Below are positions 45,796 to 56,364 of a DNA stretch of 64,000 nt, in pieces. The stretch is from NCBI RefSeq assembly GCF_000472425.1, contig NZ_AXAI01000012.1:80817-144816 (forward strand), in the 5' to 3' direction. The position numbers and the translations under genes are program-made. How positions within the stretch are numbered: position 1 is the first letter of the stretch; each line of letters starts with the position of its first letter. Below the pieces are notes generated by a model. It saw only the letters and a list, made by a program, of their open reading frames with translations, had not been told where the DNA came from and made no database searches. Source of the stretch: Bradyrhizobium sp. Tv2a-2. GTDB lineage: Bacteria; Pseudomonadota; Alphaproteobacteria; Rhizobiales; Xanthobacteraceae.

Positions 45796-46284
45796 TCAGT
45801 GCCCCTCGCCCTCGAGGCCGCCGACGTGCTTCTGGGTGTAGAGCTCAAGGCCGATGCGCTTGATCAGGTCGAGCTGGGTTTCGAGGAAGTCGATGTGGTG
45901 CTCCTCGTCGCTCATCAGCTTCTCGAACAAATCGCGCGTGACGTAGTCCTTGACGCCATGGCAGTAGGTCGCGGCTTCCTGGTAGAGCGCACGCGCGCTC
46001 ATCTCGGCTGCGAGATCGCAGTCGATGATTTCCTTGACGTCCTGGCCGATCCGCAAGGGATCGAGCACCTGCATATTGGGGAAGCCGTCGAGAAACAGGA
46101 TGCGGTCGGTCAGCTTGTCAGCGTGCTCCATCTCCTCGATGGACTCCTTGCGCCAGACCTTGGCCATCTCCAGCAGGCCCCAATTGTTCAGGAGGCGGTA
46201 ATGCAGCCAGTACTGGTTGATGGCCGTGAGCTCATGACGCAGCGCCTTGTTGAGATATTCGATGACTTTTGCGTCGCCCTGCAT
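45796..46284 (-). CDS. bfr: Bacterioferritin
   Basis: This 162-residue heme ferritin stores iron. The ferroxidase-center residues Glu18, Glu51 and His54, and the heme-ligand Met52, are all present at standard positions (ALRHELTAINQYW; EEMEHADKL), and the C-terminal half has SARALYQEAATYC and DEEHHIDFLETQL. GGAGTGC precedes the ATG. An Irr-box lies 59 bases upstream. The adjoining bfd gene gives the ferredoxin that releases its iron. Confidence 0.96.
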   Translation of the reverse strand: MQGDAKVIEYLNKALRHELTAINQYWLHYRLLNNWGLLEMAKVWRKESIEEMEHADKLTDRILFLDGFPNMQVLDPLRIGQDVKEIIDCDLAAEMSARALYQEAATYCHGVKDYVTRDLFEKLMSDEEHHIDFLETQLDLIKRIGLELYTQKHVGGLEGEGH

Positions 46285-46342
46285 GATGCACTCCGGGGGT
46301 TCTCGGTCGAAAATCGCGGCATGCGGCGAGGGCCGCAGCAGC

Positions 46343-46357
46343 TTAGAATTGTTCTAA
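46343..46357. promoter_or_regulatory. Irr box / iron control element
   Basis: The perfect inverted repeat TTAGAA-TTG-TTCTAA matches the ICE consensus recognised by the Rhizobiales regulator Irr. It lies between bfr and bfd, upstream of bfr, fitting iron control. Confidence 0.8.
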
Positions 46358-46427
46358 ACGGATTTGCGGCCAATACAAGCGTCCCGGCTGAGATCCGGAA
46401 CCGGCGGCAGCATTCTGTTGGGGAATT

Positions 46428-46703
46428 TCAGGAGGCCGCGAGACCGAAATCGTCCCGGATATGATCGTGGACCTCATCGTTCGCAGCGGTGAGGTTGTGC
46501 GGGCAGCCAGCTTGGCAGGCCCGTGCGCACGAGCCGAGCGCCTCGTCGATAATGGTCTTGATGGTGCGCGCGCACCGTCCGCATTCCGCGCTGCAACCGA
46601 GGCAACCATAGATCTGCTTCGCATGGCGCACGACATCGTCAGCGCCGCTGACGGCGTTACGCACATCGTGATCAGTAATGACGTTGCAGGAACAGACGAT
46701 CAT
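46428..46703 (-). CDS. bfd: Bacterioferritin-associated ferredoxin
   Basis: The 91-residue protein holds the [2Fe-2S] pattern of BFD: CSC near the N-terminus (Cys4, Cys6) and CGRC (Cys41, Cys44) after a helix (YGCLGCSAE, with further Cys34 and Cys37). It reduces heme in bacterioferritin to mobilise iron. It is upstream of bfr in the same direction with an intergenic Irr box. The start MIVCSCN was chosen because the cluster begins there. Confidence 0.92.
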   Translation of the reverse strand: MIVCSCNVITDHDVRNAVSGADDVVRHAKQIYGCLGCSAECGRCARTIKTIIDEALGSCARACQAGCPHNLTAANDEVHDHIRDDFGLAAS

Positions 46704-47109
46704 GAAAACGCGGGACGACCTTTGGTGACGCACGATCTTGGATAGTGAAGCGGAGCGAGGGACGCAAAGGGAAAAACTCCGATTTGAAGTGATTCCAAAC
46801 TGCGCCGACCCCGCAAATAACAGGCTGGAATCGATCTAAGCTTGCCCTGCTGTGGCAGGCCAAGCGCGGGTCAAAACGCCAGGTGCGAAAAGCGTCAATT
46901 GATACCGCCGCACACCGCTGCCCGCAGCCCTGCCGAGGTGGCGCAGAGTGCGACCTGGAGTCCATTTCCTTGTGCACCGCACAATTGTGGCTATGGTCAT
47001 GATTTGTCGCCAAATGTGACCTATGCGTTCATTGAGCGTTCAAGCGCGATATGGAACTTTTGAATCCGACAAGTGGCCCTGGTGTCACTGAGTTCAGAAA
47101 GGTACGGCC
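46704..47109. other. Intergenic region without recognised gene
   Basis: About 400 bases between divergent bfd and a glycine-zipper gene carry no coding frame I trust and no RNA motif. The promoters of both genes presumably lie here. Confidence 0.6.
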
Positions 47110-47427
47110 ATGAAGAAAACTTTGCTGGCACTTGCAGCCGTTGCCACGCTGGCTGTTTCGACCGCCTCCCCCGCGCTCGCCTGGCGCGGCGGTTGGGGTT
47201 GGGGCCCGGGCATCGCTGCGGGCGTCATCGGCGGTGCGATCGTTGGCGGTGCGATCGCCTCGAGCCCCTATTCCTACGGCCCCGGCTATGGCTATTACGG
47301 TCCCGGCTATGGCTATCCACCCGGCTATGCCTATGCCCCGGGCCCGGCCGGCCCCTGCTATTGGCAGCACCAGCGCTTCTGGGACGGCTTTGCCTGGCGG
47401 GTCCGCAACGTTCGCGTCTGCGGCTGA
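47110..47427 (+). CDS. Secreted glycine-zipper protein with CYWQ motif
   Basis: This 105-residue protein has a signal peptide ending SPALAW, a glycine-zipper helix (AAGVIGGAIVGGAIAS), a YG-rich middle and a C-terminal CYWQHQRFWDGFAWRVRNVR element ending in Cys-Gly. It closely matches the 98-residue protein at 47765 in overall layout. AAAGG precedes the ATG. The function is unknown; a membrane-associated envelope role is possible. Confidence 0.82.
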   Translation: MKKTLLALAAVATLAVSTASPALAWRGGWGWGPGIAAGVIGGAIVGGAIASSPYSYGPGYGYYGPGYGYPPGYAYAPGPAGPCYWQHQRFWDGFAWRVRNVRVCG

Positions 47428-47494
47428 CCGACAAATCCTGTTTGAAGCCTGTTAGCGGCGTCCCGAGCTTTGATGCGTTCGGGGCGCTGTTCGT

Positions 47495-47599
47495 CTAAAG
47501 CATGATCCGGAAAAGTGTGTATCGGTTTTCCGAAAAGATCATGCTCGACCAAAGACCTAAAGCGCGATGACGATTCAACCAAATCTCATCGCGCTTTAG
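47495..47599 (+). repeat. 105-bp two-hairpin repeat, copy 3
   Basis: Same design as copy 1. It occupies part of the 337-base gap between two paralogous glycine-zipper genes, the rest of which has no gene I recognise. Confidence 0.9.
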
Positions 47600-47764
47600 T
47601 GGCCTGAAAAGCACCGCTTTTTCCGACCGCTCGGAAGGCCGTTTACCCGGCATTGACTGTTTTGGCGTTTTCTCAACGCCAACGGCGAGGTCCGGACACG
47701 GCGTAAGAGTTCACTTAATCCCGGCGCGGCCAAGCCGGCGCGCCACCTCCAGGAGAGCGAAGGA

Positions 47765-48061
47765 ATGAAGAAGTCAGTTGCCGCCTTGGTCGCGGCTGCG
47801 ACGATCACGGGATCGTTGGTTTCGGTCGCGCCGGCTGCGCGCGCCCATGACGGCGTTGGTGTCGGGATCGCGGCTGGCCTGCTTGGCGGCGCGATCGTGG
47901 GCGGTGCCATCGCGGCAAGCCGCCCTGCCCCTGTTTACGGGGAGCCGGTGTATGTCGGTGCGCCGCCGCCCCCGCCGCCCGGCTGCTACTGGCAGCGCCA
48001 GCGCGTTTGGGACGACTACTACGGCGTTTGGCGGGTCCACCCGGTGCAGGTCTGCTACTGA
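47765..48061 (+). CDS. Secreted glycine-zipper protein with CYWQ motif (paralogue)
   Basis: This 98-residue protein has a signal peptide (ending AARAHDG), a glycine-zipper segment (GIAAGLLGGAIVGGAIAAS) and a C-terminal CYWQRQRVWDDYYGVWRV element ending in Cys-Tyr. It shares with the protein at 47110 the same order of parts; its middle is Pro-rich rather than Tyr/Gly-rich. AGGAGAGCGAAGGA precedes the ATG. The 105-bp repeat copy 4 begins immediately after its stop. Confidence 0.82.
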   Translation: MKKSVAALVAAATITGSLVSVAPAARAHDGVGVGIAAGLLGGAIVGGAIAASRPAPVYGEPVYVGAPPPPPPGCYWQRQRVWDDYYGVWRVHPVQVCY

Positions 48062-48062
48062 G

Positions 48063-48162
48063 CTAAAGCATGATCCGGAAAAGTGTGTGTTTTCCGAAAA
48101 GATCATGCTCAATCAAAGACCTAAAGCGCGATGACGATTCAACCAATCGCATCGCGCTTTAG
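48063..48162 (+). repeat. 105-bp-type repeat, copy 4 (100 bp)
   Basis: Shortened by five bases in the loops of both hairpins. It begins one base after the glycine-zipper gene stop. Confidence 0.9.
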
Positions 48163-48176
48163 CTGAGAGAATTTGC

Positions 48177-48214
48177 AAGAGCCCGGTCGAGATTTCGAGC
48201 GGGCTCTTTTCTTT
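48177..48214 (+). terminator. Intrinsic terminator
   Basis: GAGCCCG pairs with CGGGCTC, then TTTTCTTT. It lies between the glycine-zipper gene (plus its repeat) and the convergent lytic-transglycosylase gene. Confidence 0.8.
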
Positions 48215-49439
48215 AGTGCGCGGCGCTGATGGACTGCAGCACGGCCGCGCTCGGCCAGCAATCGACCTTGAGCCCCGCCGATTTCTGATAGGCGCCAAGC
48301 GCGGCGCGGGTCTGCATGCCGGCCTTGCCGTCGATCTTGTCCTTGTAGAACCCGATACGGGTGAGGCCGCGCTGCATGGCCTCGACGTCCTTGGTGCGCA
48401 GCTGTGTCGATGTCGACCATGGTGTGACGAAGGGCTGCGGGCTTTTCATGCGGTCGGCGAGATGGCCGACATAGAGCACATAGAGATCGGAGAAATTGTA
48501 TTCCTTGATCACGAAGTAGTTCTTGGTGGTCAGGAAGGCCGGCCCATAGATGCCCTCGGGCTGCAACAGCGAGGCGGGCTGTGCCTGCTCGGACGCGCTG
48601 AGCTTCTCGCCACGCACGGGGACAAAACCTGCGCGCAGCCAGTCGCCGATCGGTTTGGTCACTTCCGGCACGCCTTGAGTGCAATCGACACTGCCCGGCG
48701 CGTTCACCTCATAGGCCCAGCGCAAGCCGCCCTGCCAGCCCTTATCGACGAGTTGCTTGGCGGCCGAAGCGAGCGCATCGGGCACCGAGTGCCAGATATC
48801 GATGCGGCCATCGCCGTCGAGGTCGACGCCATGCTGGTAGTATTCCGAAGGCAGGAACTGTGTGAGCCCGGTGGCGCCGGCCCAGGACGCGCGCATGTCC
48901 TTGCGGCCAACCGCGCCCTCGCCGAGAATCTTGAGCGCCAGGATGAACTCGTTGCGATAGGTGTCCTTGCGGCGGCCGACATAGGCCTGCGTCGCGAGCA
49001 CGCGCACCTCGTCGTAAGGCAGCGTGTAGCGGCCGAAATCGGTCTCCCGGCCCCAGATGGCGAGCACGACGGTCGCAGGCACGCCGAAGCGGCCTTCGAT
49101 CGCATCGAGCGAGGGGCGATATTGCTGCAAAAGCTTTTGGCCGTGCTCGGCCAGCCGCGCAATCGCGGGCTCCTTGATATAATCGGCGGGCACCTGCACG
49201 AACTCGGCCTGTGCCGGCGCACCGGTCGCGGGCCGCCCCGGCAGGATGAGGTCGGGCAGTTTGTAGTCGGGCTCGAGGCCCGCAGTCTCGCGATCAAAGG
49301 TCGCGCGCGAGACGCCGGCGGCTTCCGCCTCCGGCCAGAGCGAGGCGATGAATTGCGTAAAGGCAGCATCAGCGGCGCGCGCGGGAAACGATCCGCACAA
49401 GGAAACGATCGCTGCTGCGATGATCGCCGCGCGCCTCAT
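48213..49439 (-). CDS. MltB-family lytic murein transglycosylase
   Basis: This 408-residue protein has a signal peptide (ending PARAADA), a GH103 SLT_2 domain with catalytic Glu132 in WGRETDFG, GATGLTQFLPSEYYQHG and SAAKQLVDKGWQGG elements, and a C-terminal peptidoglycan-binding domain (RTKDVEAMQRGL, KIDGKAGMQTRAALGAYQ). It hydrolyses peptidoglycan in the periplasm with anhydro-product formation. It starts seven bases after the ettA stop, so it is probably cotranscribed. Confidence 0.92.
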   Translation of the reverse strand: MRRAAIIAAAIVSLCGSFPARAADAAFTQFIASLWPEAEAAGVSRATFDRETAGLEPDYKLPDLILPGRPATGAPAQAEFVQVPADYIKEPAIARLAEHGQKLLQQYRPSLDAIEGRFGVPATVVLAIWGRETDFGRYTLPYDEVRVLATQAYVGRRKDTYRNEFILALKILGEGAVGRKDMRASWAGATGLTQFLPSEYYQHGVDLDGDGRIDIWHSVPDALASAAKQLVDKGWQGGLRWAYEVNAPGSVDCTQGVPEVTKPIGDWLRAGFVPVRGEKLSASEQAQPASLLQPEGIYGPAFLTTKNYFVIKEYNFSDLYVLYVGHLADRMKSPQPFVTPWSTSTQLRTKDVEAMQRGLTRIGFYKDKIDGKAGMQTRAALGAYQKSAGLKVDCWPSAAVLQSISAAH

Positions 49440-49446
49440 CGACGCC

Positions 49447-51099
<1,653 letters not shown>

Positions 51100-51357
51100 C
51101 GCGAAGCCTTCCGGAAACCTTGAGAATTGTCGGAATTTTGCTGCGGCTGATGTAGCCGCGCGACCCGCAAAGGGCAACCATGGGCGGGGCGTTTTCTCTT
51201 CCTTAACCACGGGCGAATACGGGGTCGATACCATGTGTGCAGCGAATCACGGCATTTGAAACTAGTTTTTAACAAATCGGGCCAAAGCTGGTTTTCGGCG
51301 CGGGGAAACCGCGTCTAACGCGGCAAGAGCCGCGAACCAAAACAGCGAGCCTGCGTC

Positions 51358-51573
51358 ATGGCAACCATCACTTCCACGGGCCTTTCCCCCGCCGAGAGCG
51401 GGAACGGCCATTCCGGCGCCCTCGCCGGCATCAGGACTTTCTGGCGCGACTTCGTCGCCAAGGCCTTCCATCCCTATCGGCCGGAACAGCATTACATGCG
51501 CGGCCCCGGCCCGGCCTGGCGCGCCAAATATGGTGAGGCGGCCGCGTTCCGCCTGAAGTCCCGCGACGTCTGA
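51358..51573 (+). CDS. Small conserved hypothetical protein
   Basis: This 71-residue protein has an N-terminal Ser/Gly-rich segment and a C-terminal part (RTFWRDFVAKAFHPYRPEQH, YGEAAAFRLKSRDV) rich in aromatic and basic residues. No strong Shine-Dalgarno is visible. It lies divergently upstream of ettA. The coherent amphipathic residues suggest a real protein; the function is unknown. Confidence 0.55.
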   Translation: MATITSTGLSPAESGNGHSGALAGIRTFWRDFVAKAFHPYRPEQHYMRGPGPAWRAKYGEAAAFRLKSRDV

Positions 51574-51696
51574 GAGCAGGCTTTCAGCACTTTTTGAAGC
51601 GGCAGACCGCTTGCGCGCCAGCTTCTGGCGCGCAACCATGGCGTCCCTCCCGGACGGTCGTTCCGCCGTCACCCTCGCCATGATCGGACCCTCGCA

Positions 51697-52656
51697 ATGA
51701 CGCGGCTGCGCTGTGCAATTCTCGACGACTATCTCAATATCGCCCTCGATGTCGCGGACTGGGCCAAGATCGGCGACCGTGTCGACGTCACGGTGTTCAA
51801 CCATCATTTTCCGACCGAGGCAGCGGCCGCTTCCGCGCTGAAGGATTTCGAGATCGTCTGCGCCATGCGCGAGCGGACGCCGTTTCCCGGAACGCTGATT
51901 GCCGAACTGCCCAGGCTGAAGCTCCTGCTCACCTCCGGCATGCGCAATGCCGCCTTCGACATGGAGGCGGCCAAGCAGCGCGGCGTCGTGGTCTGCGGCA
52001 CGCAATACAGCCAGGACCCGACTGCAGCGCTGACCATGGGCCTGATCCTGGAGCTGACCCGCGGCATCGGGCGCGAGAACGCGCGGATGCACGCGGGCGA
52101 AGTCTGGCAGACCTTTCCGGGCATCGAGATCGAGGGTCGGACGCTCGGCGTCGTCGGCCTCGGCAAGCTCGGCAGCAAGGTCGCGGGCCTCGCCAAGGCG
52201 TTCGGCATGAAGGTGATCGCCTGGAGCCCGAACCTCACGCCGGAGCGAGCCAGCGAGATCGGCGTCAGCTATGCCAGCAAGGAGGAGTTGTTTGCGACCG
52301 CCGACATCATCACCATCCATGTGGTCCTGAGCCAGCGCTCGCGCGGGCTGGTGAGCCGCGACGATCTCGCCCGCATGAAGCCAACCGCCTATCTCGTCAA
52401 CACTTCGCGCGGGCCGATTGTCGATGAGCAGGCGCTGTTGGAGACACTGCAGCAGAAGCGGATCGCAGGCGCCGGCGTCGACGTGTTCTCGGTCGAGCCG
52501 CTGCCGGTCGACCACCCCTTCCGCAAGCTCGACAACATGGTGATCACGCCGCATCTCGGCTACGTCTCGGTCGACGCGCTGCGCGCCCACTATGGTCAGA
52601 TGGTCGACACCATCGAAGCCTGGTTCAGGGGCGAGCCGCCGCGCCGGCTGGCCTGA
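51697..52656 (+). CDS. D-2-hydroxyacid dehydrogenase family protein
   Basis: This 319-residue NAD-dependent enzyme has the Rossmann motif GVVGLGKLGSKVAGLAKAFGM, the catalytic Arg in VNTSRGPIVDE, the Glu in VDVFSVEPLP and the His in TPHLGYVS. It is of the SerA/Ddh superfamily. An ACT domain is absent. It probably reduces a 2-oxo acid; the exact substrate is open. A bidirectional terminator follows. Confidence 0.9.
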   Translation: MTRLRCAILDDYLNIALDVADWAKIGDRVDVTVFNHHFPTEAAAASALKDFEIVCAMRERTPFPGTLIAELPRLKLLLTSGMRNAAFDMEAAKQRGVVVCGTQYSQDPTAALTMGLILELTRGIGRENARMHAGEVWQTFPGIEIEGRTLGVVGLGKLGSKVAGLAKAFGMKVIAWSPNLTPERASEIGVSYASKEELFATADIITIHVVLSQRSRGLVSRDDLARMKPTAYLVNTSRGPIVDEQALLETLQQKRIAGAGVDVFSVEPLPVDHPFRKLDNMVITPHLGYVSVDALRAHYGQMVDTIEAWFRGEPPRRLA

Positions 52657-52683
52657 GCAGCGGCACGAACTTTCGCGAACGAG

Positions 52684-52713
52684 AAAGGCGACCGCCGACG
52701 GCGGTCGCCTTTT
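52684..52713. terminator. Bidirectional terminator
   Basis: AAAGGCGACCGCC and GGCGGTCGCCTTT form a perfect 13-base stem over a 3-base loop, between convergent genes. Confidence 0.9.
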
Positions 52714-52736
52714 GAATTTGTCGAGATCGTATGCGC

Positions 52737-53981
52737 CTAGCGCACGGTCACCGGGGCGGGCAGCGGCGGCACCACGGTGGGCTGCGTGCCGGGAACGGGA
52801 GCATTCGACATCTGCACCGGCTGCTGCGGGGGGACCTGACCCGGCACCGGCTGGGCCGATGCGGTCGCGGTGCCCGGGGGCGGGCCGCCCGGCAACACGA
52901 CCACGCGGGTACCGACCTTGGCATGCTCGAACAAATCGGAGACATCGTCATTGAGCATGCCGATGCAGCCCGAGGAGACGAACTTGCCGATGGTCGACGG
53001 CTGGTTGGTGCCGTGGATGCGGTAGACGGTATTGCCGAGATACATCGCGCGGGCGCCGAGTGGATTACCCGGGCCGCCGGCCATGAAGCGCGGCAGGTAG
53101 GGCTGGCGATCGATCATTTCGCTCGGCGGATACCAGTCCGGCCATTCCTTCTTGCGGGTGATCTTCTGCACGCCGGTCCAGGTGAAGCCGTCGCGGCCGA
53201 CGCGGACGCCGTAGCGGATCGCCCGGCCATTGCCGAGCACGTAGTAAAGATAAGTGTGCGGCGTATCGACGACGATGGTGCCGGCCGGCTCCTTGGTGGC
53301 GAAGTCAACCTCCTGCCGCCGCAGGTTCGGCGGCAGCTGAGCGGGACCGGTTTCCGGCTGCTCCTCCGGCGGGAGGGCCGCAACCATCATCGGCCGGCCG
53401 TCGGGACCGGTTGCCGGCGGCGGAACGGCGCCGGTAACGTTGGGCTGACCGCCCACGCCCTCGGGCGGACGCGGGGTATTGGGATCGACATAGGCCTGCT
53501 GGCCGTTGGCCGGCCGATCGGCATAGATTACCGCCGGCGGGCCAGCCGGGCGGCCATAACGGGGATCGTCAGGCGACATCACCGGGCCGGTCGGCACGGC
53601 GGCACCGTTGGCATAGGCCGGGGGGGCGCCTGCGGGGCGGCCGTAACGGGGGTCGTCAGGCGAAACCACCGGCCCGGACGGCATGCTGCGGTCGGAATAA
53701 AGCGGACGGCCGTAGCGCGGATCGTCCGGCGACATCACCGGCCCCTGGGGATAGGCTCTCGCATACCCTTGGCCGGGTCCCGGCGGCGGGAGCGCCTGGG
53801 CGTCATCATCATCATCGACCGAATCAAAATTCGGGGCCGAGCCTGGCGGATAGGGCTGCGGCGCTGGCGCATAGACCGTACCGGGCTGCACCGGATAGGC
53901 CTGCTGGGCCTGTGCAAGCGGGATCACTGCCGCGCCCGCCGCCACGGCAGCACAGATCGTCAGAATGCGTTTGATCATCAT
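52737..53981 (-). CDS. L,D-transpeptidase with Pro-rich repeats
   Basis: This 414-residue protein has a signal peptide (ending AQAQQAY), a Pro/Gly/Tyr-rich linker that holds three SPDDPRYGRP repeats (near 84-93, 107-116 and 136-145), and a YkuD domain (about 233-365). Catalytic residues are His323 (RIHGTN) and Cys339 (SSGCIGM). The last 45 residues are Pro/Gln-rich. It is a longer paralogue of the enzyme at 20187. The ATG ATG pair near 53981 makes the exact start uncertain by one codon. Confidence 0.92.
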   Translation of the reverse strand: MMIKRILTICAAVAAGAAVIPLAQAQQAYPVQPGTVYAPAPQPYPPGSAPNFDSVDDDDDAQALPPPGPGQGYARAYPQGPVMSPDDPRYGRPLYSDRSMPSGPVVSPDDPRYGRPAGAPPAYANGAAVPTGPVMSPDDPRYGRPAGPPAVIYADRPANGQQAYVDPNTPRPPEGVGGQPNVTGAVPPPATGPDGRPMMVAALPPEEQPETGPAQLPPNLRRQEVDFATKEPAGTIVVDTPHTYLYYVLGNGRAIRYGVRVGRDGFTWTGVQKITRKKEWPDWYPPSEMIDRQPYLPRFMAGGPGNPLGARAMYLGNTVYRIHGTNQPSTIGKFVSSGCIGMLNDDVSDLFEHAKVGTRVVVLPGGPPPGTATASAQPVPGQVPPQQPVQMSNAPVPGTQPTVVPPLPAPVTVR

Positions 53982-54345
53982 CGCTCTTGTATAGACCCCA
54001 AGTCCGCAGCGGACCGTTAACAGTTGGATGACGGAAGATAGCGGCGCATTCAAGACAAATCCGCCAAGCCCGCCCCCATCAAGGTAAAATGTGACGTTCT
54101 TTCAACGCCGTTGCCGGGAAGCCGCAGGCGGAGAAAAATACTTCTCGCGGCACCTGGGGCCGTTCATTGCCTTCGATTTTTCACCATCGGCGCGAACTGC
54201 ATTGCGGTATTCTTGAACGAGCCTGATTCGCTTGCGCGGTCTGCCGCCGCCCGCGGAGCGAATGTGGCCAAATCCTGTGGTCACCGCGTTCCCTGATGGC
54301 TCGAGGGCCTTCGCAGAGTTCCCTGCAAGGCGGATCTATCCCCCC

Positions 54346-55308
54346 ATGCTTCCCGGCTTTCGTTTTCTGTTCGCCGCGATCGTCCTGTCCATGTCGGTTC
54401 TGGTGTTTGGCCTGGGAGCCGCGGCCGTGCTGCGCACCGCTCACGAGCAGTTTGCGGAAAGCGGAACCTGGCGCCCGGCCTCCGGTACCTCAGTTACCCA
54501 GCAGAGCGACGCAACCCCACCTGTGCTGGCGATGTTGCGGGTTGAGCCAAAGGCGACTACGCCGAACGCCGCTGACGCCGCTCCGGTGCCCGCCCCCGCG
54601 CAACCGGCCGAGACCACTTCGTCGCCGGATGCGGAGAAGACCGCGGCGCTTGATCCGCAATCCCCCGCCCCGCTGGAAGCCACCAAGGCTGACACCCCTG
54701 ACGTGGCCGAGGCTGACGTCGCCAAGGCTGACGTCGCCAAGCCGGACGTTGCACCCGAGGCGCCAAAGACGGAAGCCGCCGAGACGCAGGTCGCCACCGT
54801 CGCGGCGCCGTCCGCTCCACCTGAGACCGCGCCCAAGGAAGCGCCGACGGCGCAGCCTGCTGCCGTGGTGGAAGTCCCAGCTGCCACGGACACGAAGACT
54901 GCAGCGGCCGACGCGACACCTCTCGCGGCTTCAGCACCTCCCGCGGCTTCGGCGTCGACCATCTCATCCCCGGCGGTCGATGAGCCGGCAGTCGTATCGA
55001 CCGGCGAAGCGTTTCCGGCGACGCCCGAACCGTCAAGCGCGCCAGCCGATCCGGCGACGGCCAGGATCGCAACGCTGGGCGGTCCGCCGGTTACGACCGA
55101 GGAGCCGAAAGGCGCTCGCGGTGAGCTTGACCCCAGCGACGCCAAGAAGAAGGAGCGCGCCGAGGAACGGGCTCGGCAGCGGCGCCTCGCCGCGCGGCGT
55201 GCCAGGCTGGCGCAAGAAGCGGCTCAGGCTCGGTTGGCAGCGAACCCGTTCGCCGCCATGCAATACATCCGGCCCGGTCTCGCGAACGCGACCGCGCGCG
55301 CACGCTGA
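54346..55308 (+). CDS. Ala/Pro-rich single-pass membrane protein
   Basis: This 320-residue protein has one N-terminal TM helix (FLFAAIVLSMSVLVFGLGAAAVL) and a 250-residue Ala/Pro/Thr-rich disordered region with repeated ADVAK units, then a C-terminal basic helical stretch (RAEERARQRRLAARRARLAQE). The chosen start is the ATG directly before the TM helix. The overall layout resembles periplasm-spanning linker proteins. I know no function. Confidence 0.7.
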   Translation: MLPGFRFLFAAIVLSMSVLVFGLGAAAVLRTAHEQFAESGTWRPASGTSVTQQSDATPPVLAMLRVEPKATTPNAADAAPVPAPAQPAETTSSPDAEKTAALDPQSPAPLEATKADTPDVAEADVAKADVAKPDVAPEAPKTEAAETQVATVAAPSAPPETAPKEAPTAQPAAVVEVPAATDTKTAAADATPLAASAPPAASASTISSPAVDEPAVVSTGEAFPATPEPSSAPADPATARIATLGGPPVTTEEPKGARGELDPSDAKKKERAEERARQRRLAARRARLAQEAAQARLAANPFAAMQYIRPGLANATARAR

Positions 55309-55319
55309 TCGCGTCCGGC

Positions 55320-56177
55320 TCACGCAGGCCCGGTCGCGACCGGGGGGCCGCCCTCCTTGCCCCACTCCGACCAGGAGCCGTCATAGATCGCGGGGTTTGC
55401 GATGCCGAGCCGGTAGAGCGCGAGCGTCAGCACTGCGGCCGAGACACCCGACCCGCAACTCGTCACGATCGGCGCATCGAGCTTGACGCCGGCATCGGTG
55501 AAGGCCGCGCGCAAATCCGACAGCGGCTTCATGGTGCCGGTCGCCGCGTCGAACAGCCTGTTATAGGGCACGCTGCGGCTGCCGGGGATGTGCCCCGACC
55601 GCAGGCCCGGCCGCGGCTCCGGCACGCGGCCTTCGAAGCGATCGGCCGCGCGGGCGTCGATCACCTGCTCGGCGTGTCCGGACAGGTTGGCAACCATCTG
55701 CTCCATCGAGCGCACGCGCCTCGCGTCGAAGCTGGCCCTGAATTCGGCCGGCTTCGGCTTCGCCTCGCCGCTTTCGACGCCGCGTCCCTCCGCGCGCCAC
55801 TTCTTCAAGCCGCCGTTGAGCAGATGAACCTTGTCGTGGCCGTAGGCGAGGAACATCCACCAGGCGCGCGGGCCGGCGACCCAGCCGCCGGCATCATAGA
55901 TCACCACGGTGTCGTCATTGCCGATACCGAGCCCGCCGACATCGCGGCCGAATTGCTCGGCACTCGGAAACATGTGCGGTAGCGGATTGGCGTGATCCGA
56001 CACGGCATCGACGTCGAAGAACACTGCGCCCGGAATATGCGCGGCGAGGAAGTCGTCCCTCGGCAGCGGCAGCACGCCGGGCATCTTGAAGGTGGCATCG
56101 ACGATCCGGATGTTCGGATCGTTCAGATGGGCAGCGAGCCATTCGGTGGCGACGAGCGGATCGGTGGTGGTGGTCAT
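55320..56177 (-). CDS. sseA: 3-Mercaptopyruvate sulfurtransferase
   Basis: This 285-residue protein has two rhodanese domains. The active-site Cys241 is in CGSGVSAAVL, the loop typical of MST-type rather than thiosulfate sulfurtransferase. Conserved elements include VDATFKMPG, HIPGAVFFDVDAVSD, NGGLKKWRAEG and HIPGSRSVPYNRLF. It transfers sulfur from 3-mercaptopyruvate. A repeat element lies between it and the upstream rhodanese gene on the same strand. Confidence 0.93.
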   Translation of the reverse strand: MTTTTDPLVATEWLAAHLNDPNIRIVDATFKMPGVLPLPRDDFLAAHIPGAVFFDVDAVSDHANPLPHMFPSAEQFGRDVGGLGIGNDDTVVIYDAGGWVAGPRAWWMFLAYGHDKVHLLNGGLKKWRAEGRGVESGEAKPKPAEFRASFDARRVRSMEQMVANLSGHAEQVIDARAADRFEGRVPEPRPGLRSGHIPGSRSVPYNRLFDAATGTMKPLSDLRAAFTDAGVKLDAPIVTSCGSGVSAAVLTLALYRLGIANPAIYDGSWSEWGKEGGPPVATGPA

Positions 56178-56195
56178 GCTGCTATTGTCCTTGTT

Positions 56196-56352
56196 CGTCA
56201 TTCCGGGATGCGCGCTCCAGCGCGCAGATCCGGAATCCGGAGGTTGTCGAGCGAGATTTCCGGGTTCGCGTCCCATGTCGGCTGTTGCCGACTTGGATTA
56301 TTGTAGGCTGAACTCGGGTAAACCAGAGTTCGGGCGCGCGCCCGGAATGACG
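56196..56352. repeat. CGTCATTCCGG inverted-end repeat, copy 4
   Basis: It begins CGTCATTCCGGGATGCGCGC and ends CCCGGAATGACG. It is longer than the other copies and lies between the two sulfurtransferase genes. Confidence 0.8.
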
Positions 56353-56364
56353 AAGGAGCGAGTT

